From Agromyces sp. Root81 (lineage in GTDB: Bacteria > Actinomycetota > Actinomycetes > Actinomycetales > Microbacteriaceae), in contig NZ_LMIR01000002.1 in assembly GCF_001429165.1 (NCBI RefSeq), forward strand, positions 645,357 through 709,356: 64,000 nucleotides of DNA. Reading direction: 5' to 3'. The translations under genes and the position numbers were made by a program. The notes below the pieces were generated by a model. That model worked only from the letters and a program-made list of their open reading frames with translations, had not been told where the DNA came from and ran no database searches. Below are positions 15,097 to 21,659 of this stretch, piece after piece (the stretch's first letter is position 1; each line of letters opens with the position of its first letter).

Positions 15097-16838
15097 TCTC
15101 CGAGCACGAGTACACCGCGACCCTCCTCGAGGGAGCCGGCTACGAGCTCGCACCGACAGGCGGCAAGGTCGGGATGGACGAGGGGTGGGCGCCCCATGTG
15201 CAGGCGACGCTCACGATCCCCGTCCCGGTCGAGGCTGTGCAGGAGCTCATCGACGCCCGTGAGGCGCGCCGGATCGAGATCTCGTGCACGTCCACTCCTC
15301 ACCCGCTCACCCCAGCACCGGCGCAGTCGCGAGTGTTCAACCTCGGATTGCGCGGCCGGAAGATCGGTCACCGGCCGGGGACTATCGAGATCACCCTCGC
15401 TTCCGATGAGGCGCTCGTGCAGGACGACGTCCTGCTCGCCGACACGCCGAACCGTGACGCGCTCGCCTACCAGCACTCCCTGCGCGCGATGATCAACGCC
15501 GTAATCCTCGCCCGAATCGGCGCCGCGCTCGAGCCCGGCACGGTCGATACTCCGTTCCGGGTGCTGTCGGATGCGACGAATCCGCTGAAGAATCCGACCG
15601 GCGCGGCGGCGAGTCCCATCGCCGGGTACACGACCAGCAGCGGTGGCACCGGGTCCATCGCCGGGCTCGCGGCGCAGATTCCCGGAGTCGAGCATCAGGG
15701 CAAGGTGATCCGCTCCACCCCGAACACCGCGACCGGCGGGTTCTGGTTCAACGGCAACACGGGCGCGGCCACCACGTACGGTCCCGACACGATCCCGCTC
15801 GCCGCGGGCAAGAAGGCGACCATCGCGGTCTGGGTGCGCGCATCCGTCGCGAAGACCGTCGCTCTGACCGCGCAGACACTCACCGCGGCCAATGCCACCG
15901 TGGCTGCAATCTCAGGCCCCGCGACGGCGCTTGCCGCGAACGTCTGGACGCGGCTCGTGCTCACGTTCGAGCAGCCCGCAACTGCCGCGAAGTACGGGTT
16001 CAACGTCTACAACACGGCCGGGTCGTGGGCGGCCGGGCAGACACTCGACTTCGGGGCAATCATCCCCGCCGAGGGCGACACTGCAGTCGACTACTTCGAC
16101 GGCGCGACGGTTGACACCGAAGAGTATGCGTATGCGTGGACCGGTGCGGCGAACGCTTCGACATCGACCCGGGCAGCCCTGATCGACCGGTCGCCGCAGA
16201 TGCTCGACTGGGAGCCCGGCGAGTCGGCGTGGGATTTCATTCAGCCGATCTTCCAGACCGCTGGGCTGCGCCTCTACTGCAACGAGCAGCGGCAGTGGTT
16301 CCTCGTCGATGCTGGCTACATCGCCGACGGTCACACACAACTCGCCGTCGGCCTCAACACGACCGAAGCCGACGACACGATCTCTCGCGACGGCTCGGAC
16401 TGGTGCGACGCCGCGCTCGTCGTGTACCGGTGGAACGACCAAACCGACACGCCCACCGTGCGTTACGACTGGTACGCCGAGCCGGACCATACCCGCGTGC
16501 GCGTCGTCGAGCTGCGCCGCGCCTACACCGGCACGGGGTTTGCCAAGTACATCGTCAAGCGCGCTGCCGGGATGGGGCGGCAGATCACCGCGTCGGCTGT
16601 CTCGCAGTACCAGGCGCAGCCCGGCCAGCCGATCACGATCACCCTGCCCGACACCCCGATTCAGACGGGACTCATCGCCTCGGTGGAGTGGCGTCTCGAC
16701 GACGACGAGATGACGGTGCAGTCTCGCGGGCTCACCGACACCCCGCCCGACGCGTGGATCTTCGGTGACCCCGGCATCTCGTGGCTCGAAATCCCGGTCG
16801 GCATGACCTGGAACACCTTTGATTGGAGTGGTATCTGA
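15093..16838 (+). CDS. minor tail protein with jelly-roll domain
   Basis: This 581-residue tail-tip protein overlaps the upstream gene by ATGA. The first 165 residues are tail-hub-like. A central region (about 165-350) has the pattern of a carbohydrate-binding jelly roll (GFWFNGNTGAATTYGPDTIPLAAGKKATIAVWVRA ... VWTRLVLTFEQPATAAKYGFNVYN). The last part resembles hub domains (VVYRWNDQTDTPTVRYDWYAEP). Such central lectin-like domains usually serve host-surface recognition, which is inferred here. Confidence 0.7.
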   Translation: MISEHEYTATLLEGAGYELAPTGGKVGMDEGWAPHVQATLTIPVPVEAVQELIDAREARRIEISCTSTPHPLTPAPAQSRVFNLGLRGRKIGHRPGTIEITLASDEALVQDDVLLADTPNRDALAYQHSLRAMINAVILARIGAALEPGTVDTPFRVLSDATNPLKNPTGAAASPIAGYTTSSGGTGSIAGLAAQIPGVEHQGKVIRSTPNTATGGFWFNGNTGAATTYGPDTIPLAAGKKATIAVWVRASVAKTVALTAQTLTAANATVAAISGPATALAANVWTRLVLTFEQPATAAKYGFNVYNTAGSWAAGQTLDFGAIIPAEGDTAVDYFDGATVDTEEYAYAWTGAANASTSTRAALIDRSPQMLDWEPGESAWDFIQPIFQTAGLRLYCNEQRQWFLVDAGYIADGHTQLAVGLNTTEADDTISRDGSDWCDAALVVYRWNDQTDTPTVRYDWYAEPDHTRVRVVELRRAYTGTGFAKYIVKRAAGMGRQITASAVSQYQAQPGQPITITLPDTPIQTGLIASVEWRLDDDEMTVQSRGLTDTPPDAWIFGDPGISWLEIPVGMTWNTFDWSGI

Positions 16839-17605
16839 TGGCAAACGGAGACGACGCTGCAGCGGCCGGCATGGACGTCGTGCCTGGCACCGCGAGCGTG
16901 CGGCAGGGTTACGACGAAGACAACAAGACGCGCGACTACATCGCGCAGCGCACGAACGCAGTCCAGCCGATTGCGAAGGGAGGCACCGGGTCGACGACCG
17001 CGGCCGACGCCCGTTCCGCGCTCGGCGTCCCCTCAACAACCGAGCTCACGACCGGGCTCGCCGGCAAATCGCCGGCCGGCCACACGCACAACGTGTCCGA
17101 GCTCGGCGCGGGAACCGTGAATGGAGATCTCGGCGCAACGGGCAAACTGTCGGCGCAGGGCAACATCGAGCACAACGGGCAGATCTACTCGCCCGGCACC
17201 CGAAACCGCACCGTGTCGACGAACTACGCGTCCGTGTACTCCGGCGACGGCGGATGGATGGGCATCCCGCCCTCCTCACGTCGATTCAAGACTGAGATCC
17301 AGCCGTGGCAGGAAGATGCCGCCCGAATCCTCGGCATCATGCCCGTCACCTACCGCCTCAAGAGCGACGTCGCCGAGCTCGGCGACGCCGCACCCGTCCG
17401 AGTCGGGTTCATCGCCGAGGATCTCATCGACGCCGGCCTCGAAGAGTTCGTGCCGACCAACATCGACCCCGACTCCGATGACTTCGGCCTACCGATCTCG
17501 ATCAACTACGAGTTCTACGTCGTCGCATTGCAGTTGGTCGTCCGACACCAATCCGAACAGATGCAGGACATTCACACCCGGCTCGCGGCGGCAGGGATCG
17601 CCTGA
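16838..17605 (+). CDS. tail protein with C-terminal S74 chaperone domain
   Basis: This 255-residue protein carries the tail-fibre linker repeats AKGGTGSTTAADARSALGV and GHTHNVSELGAGTVNG. It ends in an intramolecular chaperone (peptidase S74) domain starting SSRRFKTEIQPW, where the serine pair and the KTEI motif mark the self-cleavage site. It includes the GFIAEDL motif and a C-terminal helix. The protein likely forms a trimeric fibre that frees its chaperone after folding. Confidence 0.8.
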   Translation: MANGDDAAAAGMDVVPGTASVRQGYDEDNKTRDYIAQRTNAVQPIAKGGTGSTTAADARSALGVPSTTELTTGLAGKSPAGHTHNVSELGAGTVNGDLGATGKLSAQGNIEHNGQIYSPGTRNRTVSTNYASVYSGDGGWMGIPPSSRRFKTEIQPWQEDAARILGIMPVTYRLKSDVAELGDAAPVRVGFIAEDLIDAGLEEFVPTNIDPDSDDFGLPISINYEFYVVALQLVVRHQSEQMQDIHTRLAAAGIA

Positions 17606-18297
17606 TGCTCAGCGTTGCCGAGTTCTACGCAGAGTCCCACTTCCGCGACCCGTTCGGCGCGACCGAAGGCCGCCCGAACCCGCACCGCGGCCTCGACGTC
17701 GCCGGGTGGCTGACCGGCACCATCGTGCCGGCGTGGACGGGCGGAACCGTCGTGACGTCGCAGTACGACTCCGCGCTCGGGTACGTCGTCGTCGTCGACA
17801 GCCCGTTCGGGTTCGCCGGCGTTTCACACCTCGACGTGCTCGGTGCACCTGTCGGCGCGTTCATCCCCGTCGGCGGCGCGTGGGGGGCGCTCGGCGACAC
17901 CGGGCGTCTCAGCGAGGGTCCGCACGCGCACCTGACCCTCGCGCCCTCGTCTCGGTTCCCGTGGACTGGGCCGGTCATCGACCCGACACCCCACATCCGT
18001 GCCGCCCGAGAATCATCCAGCCTCGCAGGTGGCAGCACCACACCCATCACACAGAAAGGCATCAGCATGGCCGAAGCAGTCATGGTCGCACCCACCGATA
18101 CGGTCGTCCACATGTACCCGGGAGTGAAGTCGCACTTCACGAGCCGAGAGGACTACGAGGCGTACAAGGCGTCAATCGACACGATGCGTGCCGCCGGCAG
18201 CACCGATGCGATGGCGCTGCCCCCGCTTCACGATGTGACGAAGGTGTCGTGGGCGACGTACAAGCAGCTCTGCCGGCACTTCGGCGTCGCCGAATGA
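17605..18297 (+). CDS. endolysin, M23 peptidase family
   Basis: The 230-residue protein has an M23-like N-terminal domain: PHRGLDVAG (His and Asp zinc ligands), the central GYVVVVDSPFGFAGVSHLD, and GPHAHLTLAP (HxH). This is the zinc site of Gly-Gly or D-Ala peptidases. After a Ser/Gly linker, a small C-terminal domain (residues 155-230) may bind the cell wall. It sits in the usual lysis position after the tail genes and is followed by two membrane proteins. Confidence 0.8.
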   Translation: MLSVAEFYAESHFRDPFGATEGRPNPHRGLDVAGWLTGTIVPAWTGGTVVTSQYDSALGYVVVVDSPFGFAGVSHLDVLGAPVGAFIPVGGAWGALGDTGRLSEGPHAHLTLAPSSRFPWTGPVIDPTPHIRAARESSSLAGGSTTPITQKGISMAEAVMVAPTDTVVHMYPGVKSHFTSREDYEAYKASIDTMRAAGSTDAMALPPLHDVTKVSWATYKQLCRHFGVAE

Positions 18298-18518
18298 CCG
18301 AAGCCCTCGCGCTCGGCCTGCTCGCCGTGCTCGGCGGGCTCGGCGCGGCCGGCGTCACGCTGCTCGTGCATCTCATGCGCCGCGTATCAAGTCTCGAGGA
18401 TCTCAACCGCAAGTTGTGGGCGTGGAACCGAGATCTCGTGGACCACATCTACAAGGGCAAGCCACCACCACCACCCGGCCCGCCCGACCTATCCGACCTC
18501 TTCGCCGAAGGAGCATGA
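18294..18518 (+). CDS. small lysis-cassette membrane protein
   Basis: This 74-residue protein starts at an ATGA overlap with the endolysin. One N-terminal transmembrane segment (ALALGLLAVLGGLGAAGVTLLVHLM) is followed by a basic helix and a proline-rich tail (PPPPPGPPDL). Its form and place suggest a second holin-like or spanin-like helper, though no family is recognised. Confidence 0.6.
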   Translation: MTEALALGLLAVLGGLGAAGVTLLVHLMRRVSSLEDLNRKLWAWNRDLVDHIYKGKPPPPPGPPDLSDLFAEGA

Positions 18519-18522
18519 CACC

Positions 18523-18813
18523 ATGACGACACCTGACACGACCAGCCCGAAGCACGCCGCAGACGAACCGATTTCGTACGAGCTCGCGCCCGTTGCGTAC
18601 GCCGAGCTCGCGCCCGTTGCGTACGCCGAGCTCGCGCCCGAACTGCTGCCTCTCAACGTGCGCCGCGTGCTCTACCTGCTCGGCATCGCCGCCCTCGTGG
18701 CCGGCCCTGTGGTCGCCGTTCAAATGCCGGAGTACGGCACGGCGATCATCAGCGCTGGCAACATGCTCGGTGCGGTCGGCCTGGGCACCGCCCTGGCTAA
18801 CCCACGTCGGTAG
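18523..18813 (+). CDS. holin
   Basis: The 96-residue protein has two transmembrane segments in its C-terminal half (VLYLLGIAALVAGPVVAV and GTAIISAGNMLGAVGLGTAL) and ends ANPRR, as do many actinophage holins. The soluble N terminus contains two and a half copies of an eight-residue repeat (ELAPVAYA), caused by a 24-nt tandem DNA repeat. It begins with the recurring ATGACGACACCTGACA. Its 3' end overlaps the convergent lipoprotein gene by 17 nt. Confidence 0.75.
   Translation: MTTPDTTSPKHAADEPISYELAPVAYAELAPVAYAELAPELLPLNVRRVLYLLGIAALVAGPVVAVQMPEYGTAIISAGNMLGAVGLGTALANPRR
18580..18639 (+). repeat. 24-bp tandem repeat, 2.5 copies, inside holin gene
   Basis: Units at 18580-18603 and 18604-18627 are identical, and a half unit follows to 18639. 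Each unit encodes ELAPVAYA. The repeat lengthens the soluble N terminus of the holin in frame; copy number could vary by slippage and might affect lysis timing. Confidence 0.9.
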
Positions 18814-19156
18814 CGTCCTCGGCGACCCTCTGCGTGATGGCGTCCTTGACGGCGTCCACCTGCGCCTTCGTCATGTCGCCCTCGAAGTAGGTCAAGCACG
18901 TGACGTCAAAGGCGTACACGAGCGACGGGTCTTCCAACCCGACGCGGTACGGATCAGAGCCGCACATCCCGTCCAGTGCATTGTCAGCGACACCCTCGGC
19001 GAGCTCAGCGATCATCGGGGTGTCGGCGGTGAGGAGGCCGTCGGTGGCGGCATCCAACTCGATGAGGAAGCGATCGACCACCTCTTGCCGTGGCGGGGCG
19101 CTGCTGCATCCGGCGAGTAGCAGTGCGGCCGCAGCGATGGGGAGAAGCCTCTTCAT
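18797..19156 (-). CDS. prophage lipoprotein, candidate superinfection-exclusion factor
   Basis: The 119-residue protein has a lipoprotein signal (MKRLLPIAAAALLLAGCSS) with lipobox LAGC. The mature part is acidic, with two cysteines (GMCGSDP ... VTCLTYF) that may form a disulfide. Its ATG overlaps the integrase stop (ATGA), so it is probably co-expressed with int in the leftward operon and in the lysogen. Surface lipoproteins from temperate phages often block entry of related phages or alter the host. That role is inferred from position and topology only. Confidence 0.75.
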   Translation of the reverse strand: MKRLLPIAAAALLLAGCSSAPPRQEVVDRFLIELDAATDGLLTADTPMIAELAEGVADNALDGMCGSDPYRVGLEDPSLVYAFDVTCLTYFEGDMTKAQVDAVKDAITQRVAEDATDVG

Positions 19157-20037
19157 GATCGCGAGCCTAACGGGGCGCGGCGCGGATACGTCGCGCCCCG
19201 CTTTCCGTTGCGCGGCACGTGCACGCGCGGCAGCGTCTCGATCGCAGCGCGCAGCGCATTCTCTGAGGGGAGGTAGTAGTACTTCATCGAGCTCGCGTCG
19301 GCGTGGCGCATGTTCGCCTGGGCGACGGGCCCGGAGACGCCGGCCTCGAGCTGCTGGGTCGCGAACCAGGCGCGGAGCTGGTGTGGTCGATGCCCGGTGA
19401 TACCTGCACGCCGGAGGGCCCGTGCGAGCACGGTCGAGATGGTAGCCGGCCTCACGTGCCCGTCCGAGACGCCGGGGAACAGGTTCCCGTCTCGTCGGTG
19501 GTACTGCAGCTCGTCCCAGACGATCGGGTGCAGTGGCCGCCACACGAGCACGTCGCCCTTCGCGTTCAGGGTGAGGATGCGTCGGCGTTGCCAGTCGATC
19601 GAGCCGGACGAGACGGCGGCTATCTCGGCCGCGCGCATGCCCTGGTACGCGTAGAGCAGGACGTAGAGCCGGGTGCGCTGGTGGATGCTCGACAGGAGGA
19701 GCGCCTGCAGCTCGGCGGTCGATACGGGGTGCGCCTCGCGCCGCGGCACGCGCTGCTTCGGCAGCCGCTCGGCGGGGTTGTCGGTGCGGTATTCCTCGTC
19801 CTGCAGGAACGCGTACACGCCTCGGTATGCCGACCGCATGAGCCGCTTGGTGTGCGGGGCGACATCGACCGCCAGCGCGCCGATGAGATCCTCGCGCGCC
19901 ACCGTCATCAGCGTCTTGCCTGTCCGCACGAGCATTCGCCGCACCTGCCCCTCGGAGTAGGCGATCGAGGATCGCTTGTGACCGGATGCTGCGCGGAACG
20001 TCGCGTAGGCGGTGAGGAGCTCGTCGTCGGTGTGCAT
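19153..20037 (-). CDS. int: prophage tyrosine integrase
   Basis: This 294-residue tyrosine recombinase shows the catalytic residues R (AYQGMRAAEIAAVSS), HxLR (HRPHQLRAWFA), the late H (MRHAD) and the nucleophilic tyrosine in the cluster MKYYYLPS. The N-terminal core-binding domain starts HTDDELLTAYATFRAA. It lies near attR and should carry out integration at the tilS-ppa site. The ATG at 20037 lacks a close ribosome binding site, and a hairpin (20055-20085) sits just upstream, so expression may be controlled there. Confidence 0.9.
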   Translation of the reverse strand: MHTDDELLTAYATFRAASGHKRSSIAYSEGQVRRMLVRTGKTLMTVAREDLIGALAVDVAPHTKRLMRSAYRGVYAFLQDEEYRTDNPAERLPKQRVPRREAHPVSTAELQALLLSSIHQRTRLYVLLYAYQGMRAAEIAAVSSGSIDWQRRRILTLNAKGDVLVWRPLHPIVWDELQYHRRDGNLFPGVSDGHVRPATISTVLARALRRAGITGHRPHQLRAWFATQQLEAGVSGPVAQANMRHADASSMKYYYLPSENALRAAIETLPRVHVPRNGKRGATYPRRAPLGSRS

Positions 20038-20054
20038 GCTTCGATAGAAGCCGA

Positions 20055-20085
20055 GAGCCCCACCTCCATTTGGGAGGCGGGGCTC
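20055..20085 (-). terminator. hairpin between HTH gene and integrase
   Basis: GAGCCCCACCTCC pairs with 20073-20085 (12 of 13 positions) around a 5-nt loop. On the minus strand it is followed by CTCGGCTTCT rather than a T run. It lies 17 nt upstream of the integrase ATG, so it could limit transcription or translation of int instead of ending the operon. Confidence 0.5.
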
Positions 20086-20102
20086 ACGGGCCTGTTTCGG
20101 GT

Positions 20103-20549
20103 CTACAGGCCGGCCAGCTCGCGCACGACGCGCTGAGGGACAACGAGCCCTCGCCCGATGCGGCGTACGTCGAACATGTCGCGGTTCGACTTGATCGAGT
20201 ACTCCGACGTACCAAGCAGGCGCGCGGCGACGTCGAGCGGGAGCAGCGCGGGCTGCTCGTCGAGCAGGCTCGTGAGGCTGACAGGTGCTGTCACCTGACT
20301 GTCACCACCGATGCGAGCGACCTCGGCGGATCCCCCGACGCGGCGCACAGCGTCGGCCGGGATCATCCATGCGCCGTCGCGGAGCTCCGCACCGGGCAGC
20401 TCGCCCGCGGCGAGCCAGCGGCGCACGGTGCGCTCGGTCTTGCCCGTCGCGTCGACGTAGCCCTGCAGCGTGAGCAGGCTCGTCGGGGCTGCCGACGGGT
20501 CGAGCAGCGTGAAGACATCGATGTCAGGTGTCGTCATGGTCATTGTCAT
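20103..20549 (-). CDS. HTH protein, excisionase/directionality-factor candidate
   Basis: The 148-residue protein has a MerR-like helix-turn-helix at about residues 24-60 (LQGYVDATGKTERTVRRWLAAGELP) and a second similar segment near the C terminus (LLPLDVAARLLGTSEYSIKSNRDMFDV). Its start overlaps the upstream gene (ATGA). It precedes int in the leftward operon, where a recombination directionality factor or a second regulator would be expected. The 5' coding part contains the recurring ATGACGACACCTGACA. Confidence 0.6.
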   Translation of the reverse strand: MTMTMTTPDIDVFTLLDPSAAPTSLLTLQGYVDATGKTERTVRRWLAAGELPGAELRDGAWMIPADAVRRVGGSAEVARIGGDSQVTAPVSLTSLLDEQPALLPLDVAARLLGTSEYSIKSNRDMFDVRRIGRGLVVPQRVVRELAGL

Positions 20550-20725
20550 CCCTCGTTGGTTGTGTAGGCGTGGCGGTCTTCGATGGCTGCTGAGATCGCC
20601 TCATTCCAGGCGTCGACGGTGATTCGTCCGTCTCGCTCGATCGAGGCGTAGAGATACCCGATGGTGAATGAGGCATCACCTCGACCGTCTAGCGGCATCG
20701 GCTCGACGGTCTTCGCGCGCCTCAT
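20546..20725 (-). CDS. small phage protein of unknown function
   Basis: This is a 59-residue protein with ATGA overlaps at both ends. The sequence (MRRAKTVEPMPLDGRGDASFT ... VDAWNEAISAAIEDRHAYTTNEG) is soluble with a C-terminal helix. I do not recognise a family. The paired overlaps make it a real part of the leftward operon. Confidence 0.6.
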   Translation of the reverse strand: MRRAKTVEPMPLDGRGDASFTIGYLYASIERDGRITVDAWNEAISAAIEDRHAYTTNEG

Positions 20726-20871
20726 CGCGCGCCACCGCTGCGGTAGGTGCGCGCCCACGTCTTGTGGATCATCCCGTTGACGCCGCGTGCAATGTGTCGC
20801 CCGGCGTGGCCGCGATCCCGCGTGCAGCAGAATCCCTCGCGTGTCGCCTGGCATCCGCCACGCTCGGTCAT
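20722..20871 (-). CDS. small Cys/His phage protein, first gene right of attR
   Basis: This is a 49-residue frame with a C-C-T-R-D-R-G-H-A-G-R-H pattern (GFCCTRDRGHAGRHIA) seen in many small actinophage proteins. It ends in an ATGA overlap with the next gene. In the circular phage the repressor frame would end in an ATGA overlap with this ATG (20871), so this gene is the natural second gene of the repressor operon. In the lysogen it is cut off from that promoter and faces host DNA 91 nt upstream. Confidence 0.65.
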   Translation of the reverse strand: MTERGGCQATREGFCCTRDRGHAGRHIARGVNGMIHKTWARTYRSGGAR

Positions 20872-20962
20872 CGTGTACCACCGCCGCGGTGCTGGCGGCG
20901 ACCGTCGTTGTCTCGGCCGTCGCGGCGTCGCACGTCATTCGTGCCGGGCAGACGTCGAGAGA

Positions 20963-20972
20963 TAACCTTATT
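20963..20972. other. attR core of the prophage
   Basis: This is the second exact copy of TAACCTTATT, in the same orientation as at 4208-4217. Phage sequence lies to the left; to the right is the 80-nt leader of ppa. In the uninserted chromosome this core would join directly to the tilS start codon region, making tilS and ppa divergent neighbours. Confidence 0.7.
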
Positions 20973-21052
20973 CCGCCGATCGCGCCCGATTCCGACCGGG
21001 TCGGCCGCGGGCCAAGCTTCGAGAAGCGCCTTCCAACACAAGGAGAACCAGC

Positions 21053-21538
21053 ATGGGCGAGTACGCCGCCATCATCGAGATCCCCAAGGGGAGCCGCAAC
21101 AAGTACGAGGTCGACCACGAGACCGGCCGGGTCTTCCTCGACCGCGTGCTCTACACGACGTTCGTCTACCCGACCGACTACGGCTTCTTCGAGAACACCC
21201 TCGGCGACGACGGCGACCCGCTGGACGTGCTCGTGCTGCTCGACTTCCCGCTGTTCCCGGGCGTGGGCGTGAAGGTCCGCCCCGTGGGCGTCTTCCACAT
21301 GACCGACGACGGCGGCGGCGACGCCAAGGTCATCGCGGTGCCCGCCGGCGACCCGCGCTGGAACGGCATTCAGGACGTGAACGACATCCCCGAGTTCACC
21401 CGCAAGGAGATCGAGCACTTCTTCGAGCACTACAAGGACCTCGAGCCCGGCAAGTGGGTCAAGACCGAGGGCTGGGCGAACGCGGCCGAGGCCGAGGCGC
21501 TCATCCAGAAGGCGATCGAGGCGTTCCCCGGTCACTGA
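21053..21538 (+). CDS. ppa: inorganic pyrophosphatase
   Basis: This 161-residue family I soluble pyrophosphatase hydrolyses PPi to two phosphates and drives biosynthetic reactions. The signature [12 protein letters not shown] carries the metal-binding aspartates, and the N-terminal [20 protein letters not shown] and [11 protein letters not shown] blocks are intact. A good AAGGAG precedes the ATG. The prophage ends 80 nt upstream, so part of the native promoter region may have been replaced. Confidence 0.95.
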   Translation: MGEYAAIIEIPKGSRNKYEVDHETGRVFLDRVLYTTFVYPTDYGFFENTLGDDGDPLDVLVLLDFPLFPGVGVKVRPVGVFHMTDDGGGDAKVIAVPAGDPRWNGIQDVNDIPEFTRKEIEHFFEHYKDLEPGKWVKTEGWANAAEAEALIQKAIEAFPGH

Positions 21539-21549
21539 CCCGGCATGAA

Positions 21550-21595
21550 GCGAGCGGATGCCGCGAGCGGATGCCGCGAGCGGATGCCGCGAGCG
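21550..21595 (+). repeat. 13-bp tandem repeat after ppa
   Basis: GCGAGCGGATGCC occurs three times in a row (21550-21588), followed by a half unit. It is non-coding and lies between ppa and its terminator. It contains the GCGGATGCC element that occurs often in this genome's intergenic DNA. Confidence 0.85.
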
Positions 21596-21612
21596 CACGA
21601 TATCCGCGATGC

Positions 21613-21643
21613 AGAAGGGGCGGGCCTTTGGCCCGCCCCTTCT
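21613..21643. terminator. bidirectional terminator between ppa and peptidase gene
   Basis: AGAAGGGGCGGGCC pairs perfectly with 21630-21643 across a TTT loop. It lies between the convergent ppa and NlpC/P60 genes and can serve both. Confidence 0.85.
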
Positions 21644-21659
21644 CTGCGTGCGATCCGGT

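Larger units (their letters stand above)
4208..20972. mobile_element. intact-looking siphovirus-type prophage, 16.8 kb
   Basis: All genes between the two TAACCTTATT copies are phage-like: immunity, replication, HNH nuclease, terminase, portal, capsid, head-tail, tail, endolysin, holin and tyrosine integrase. Nearly every gene overlaps or abuts the next. The genome is very small. The fused protease-capsid gene and the size recall the 15-17 kb siphoviruses known from Arthrobacter (cluster AN) and Microbacterium (cluster EE); that comparison is from family knowledge, not from a search. No small terminase subunit was recognised. The insertion point is the region between the divergent genes tilS and ppa. 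Confidence 0.9.
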
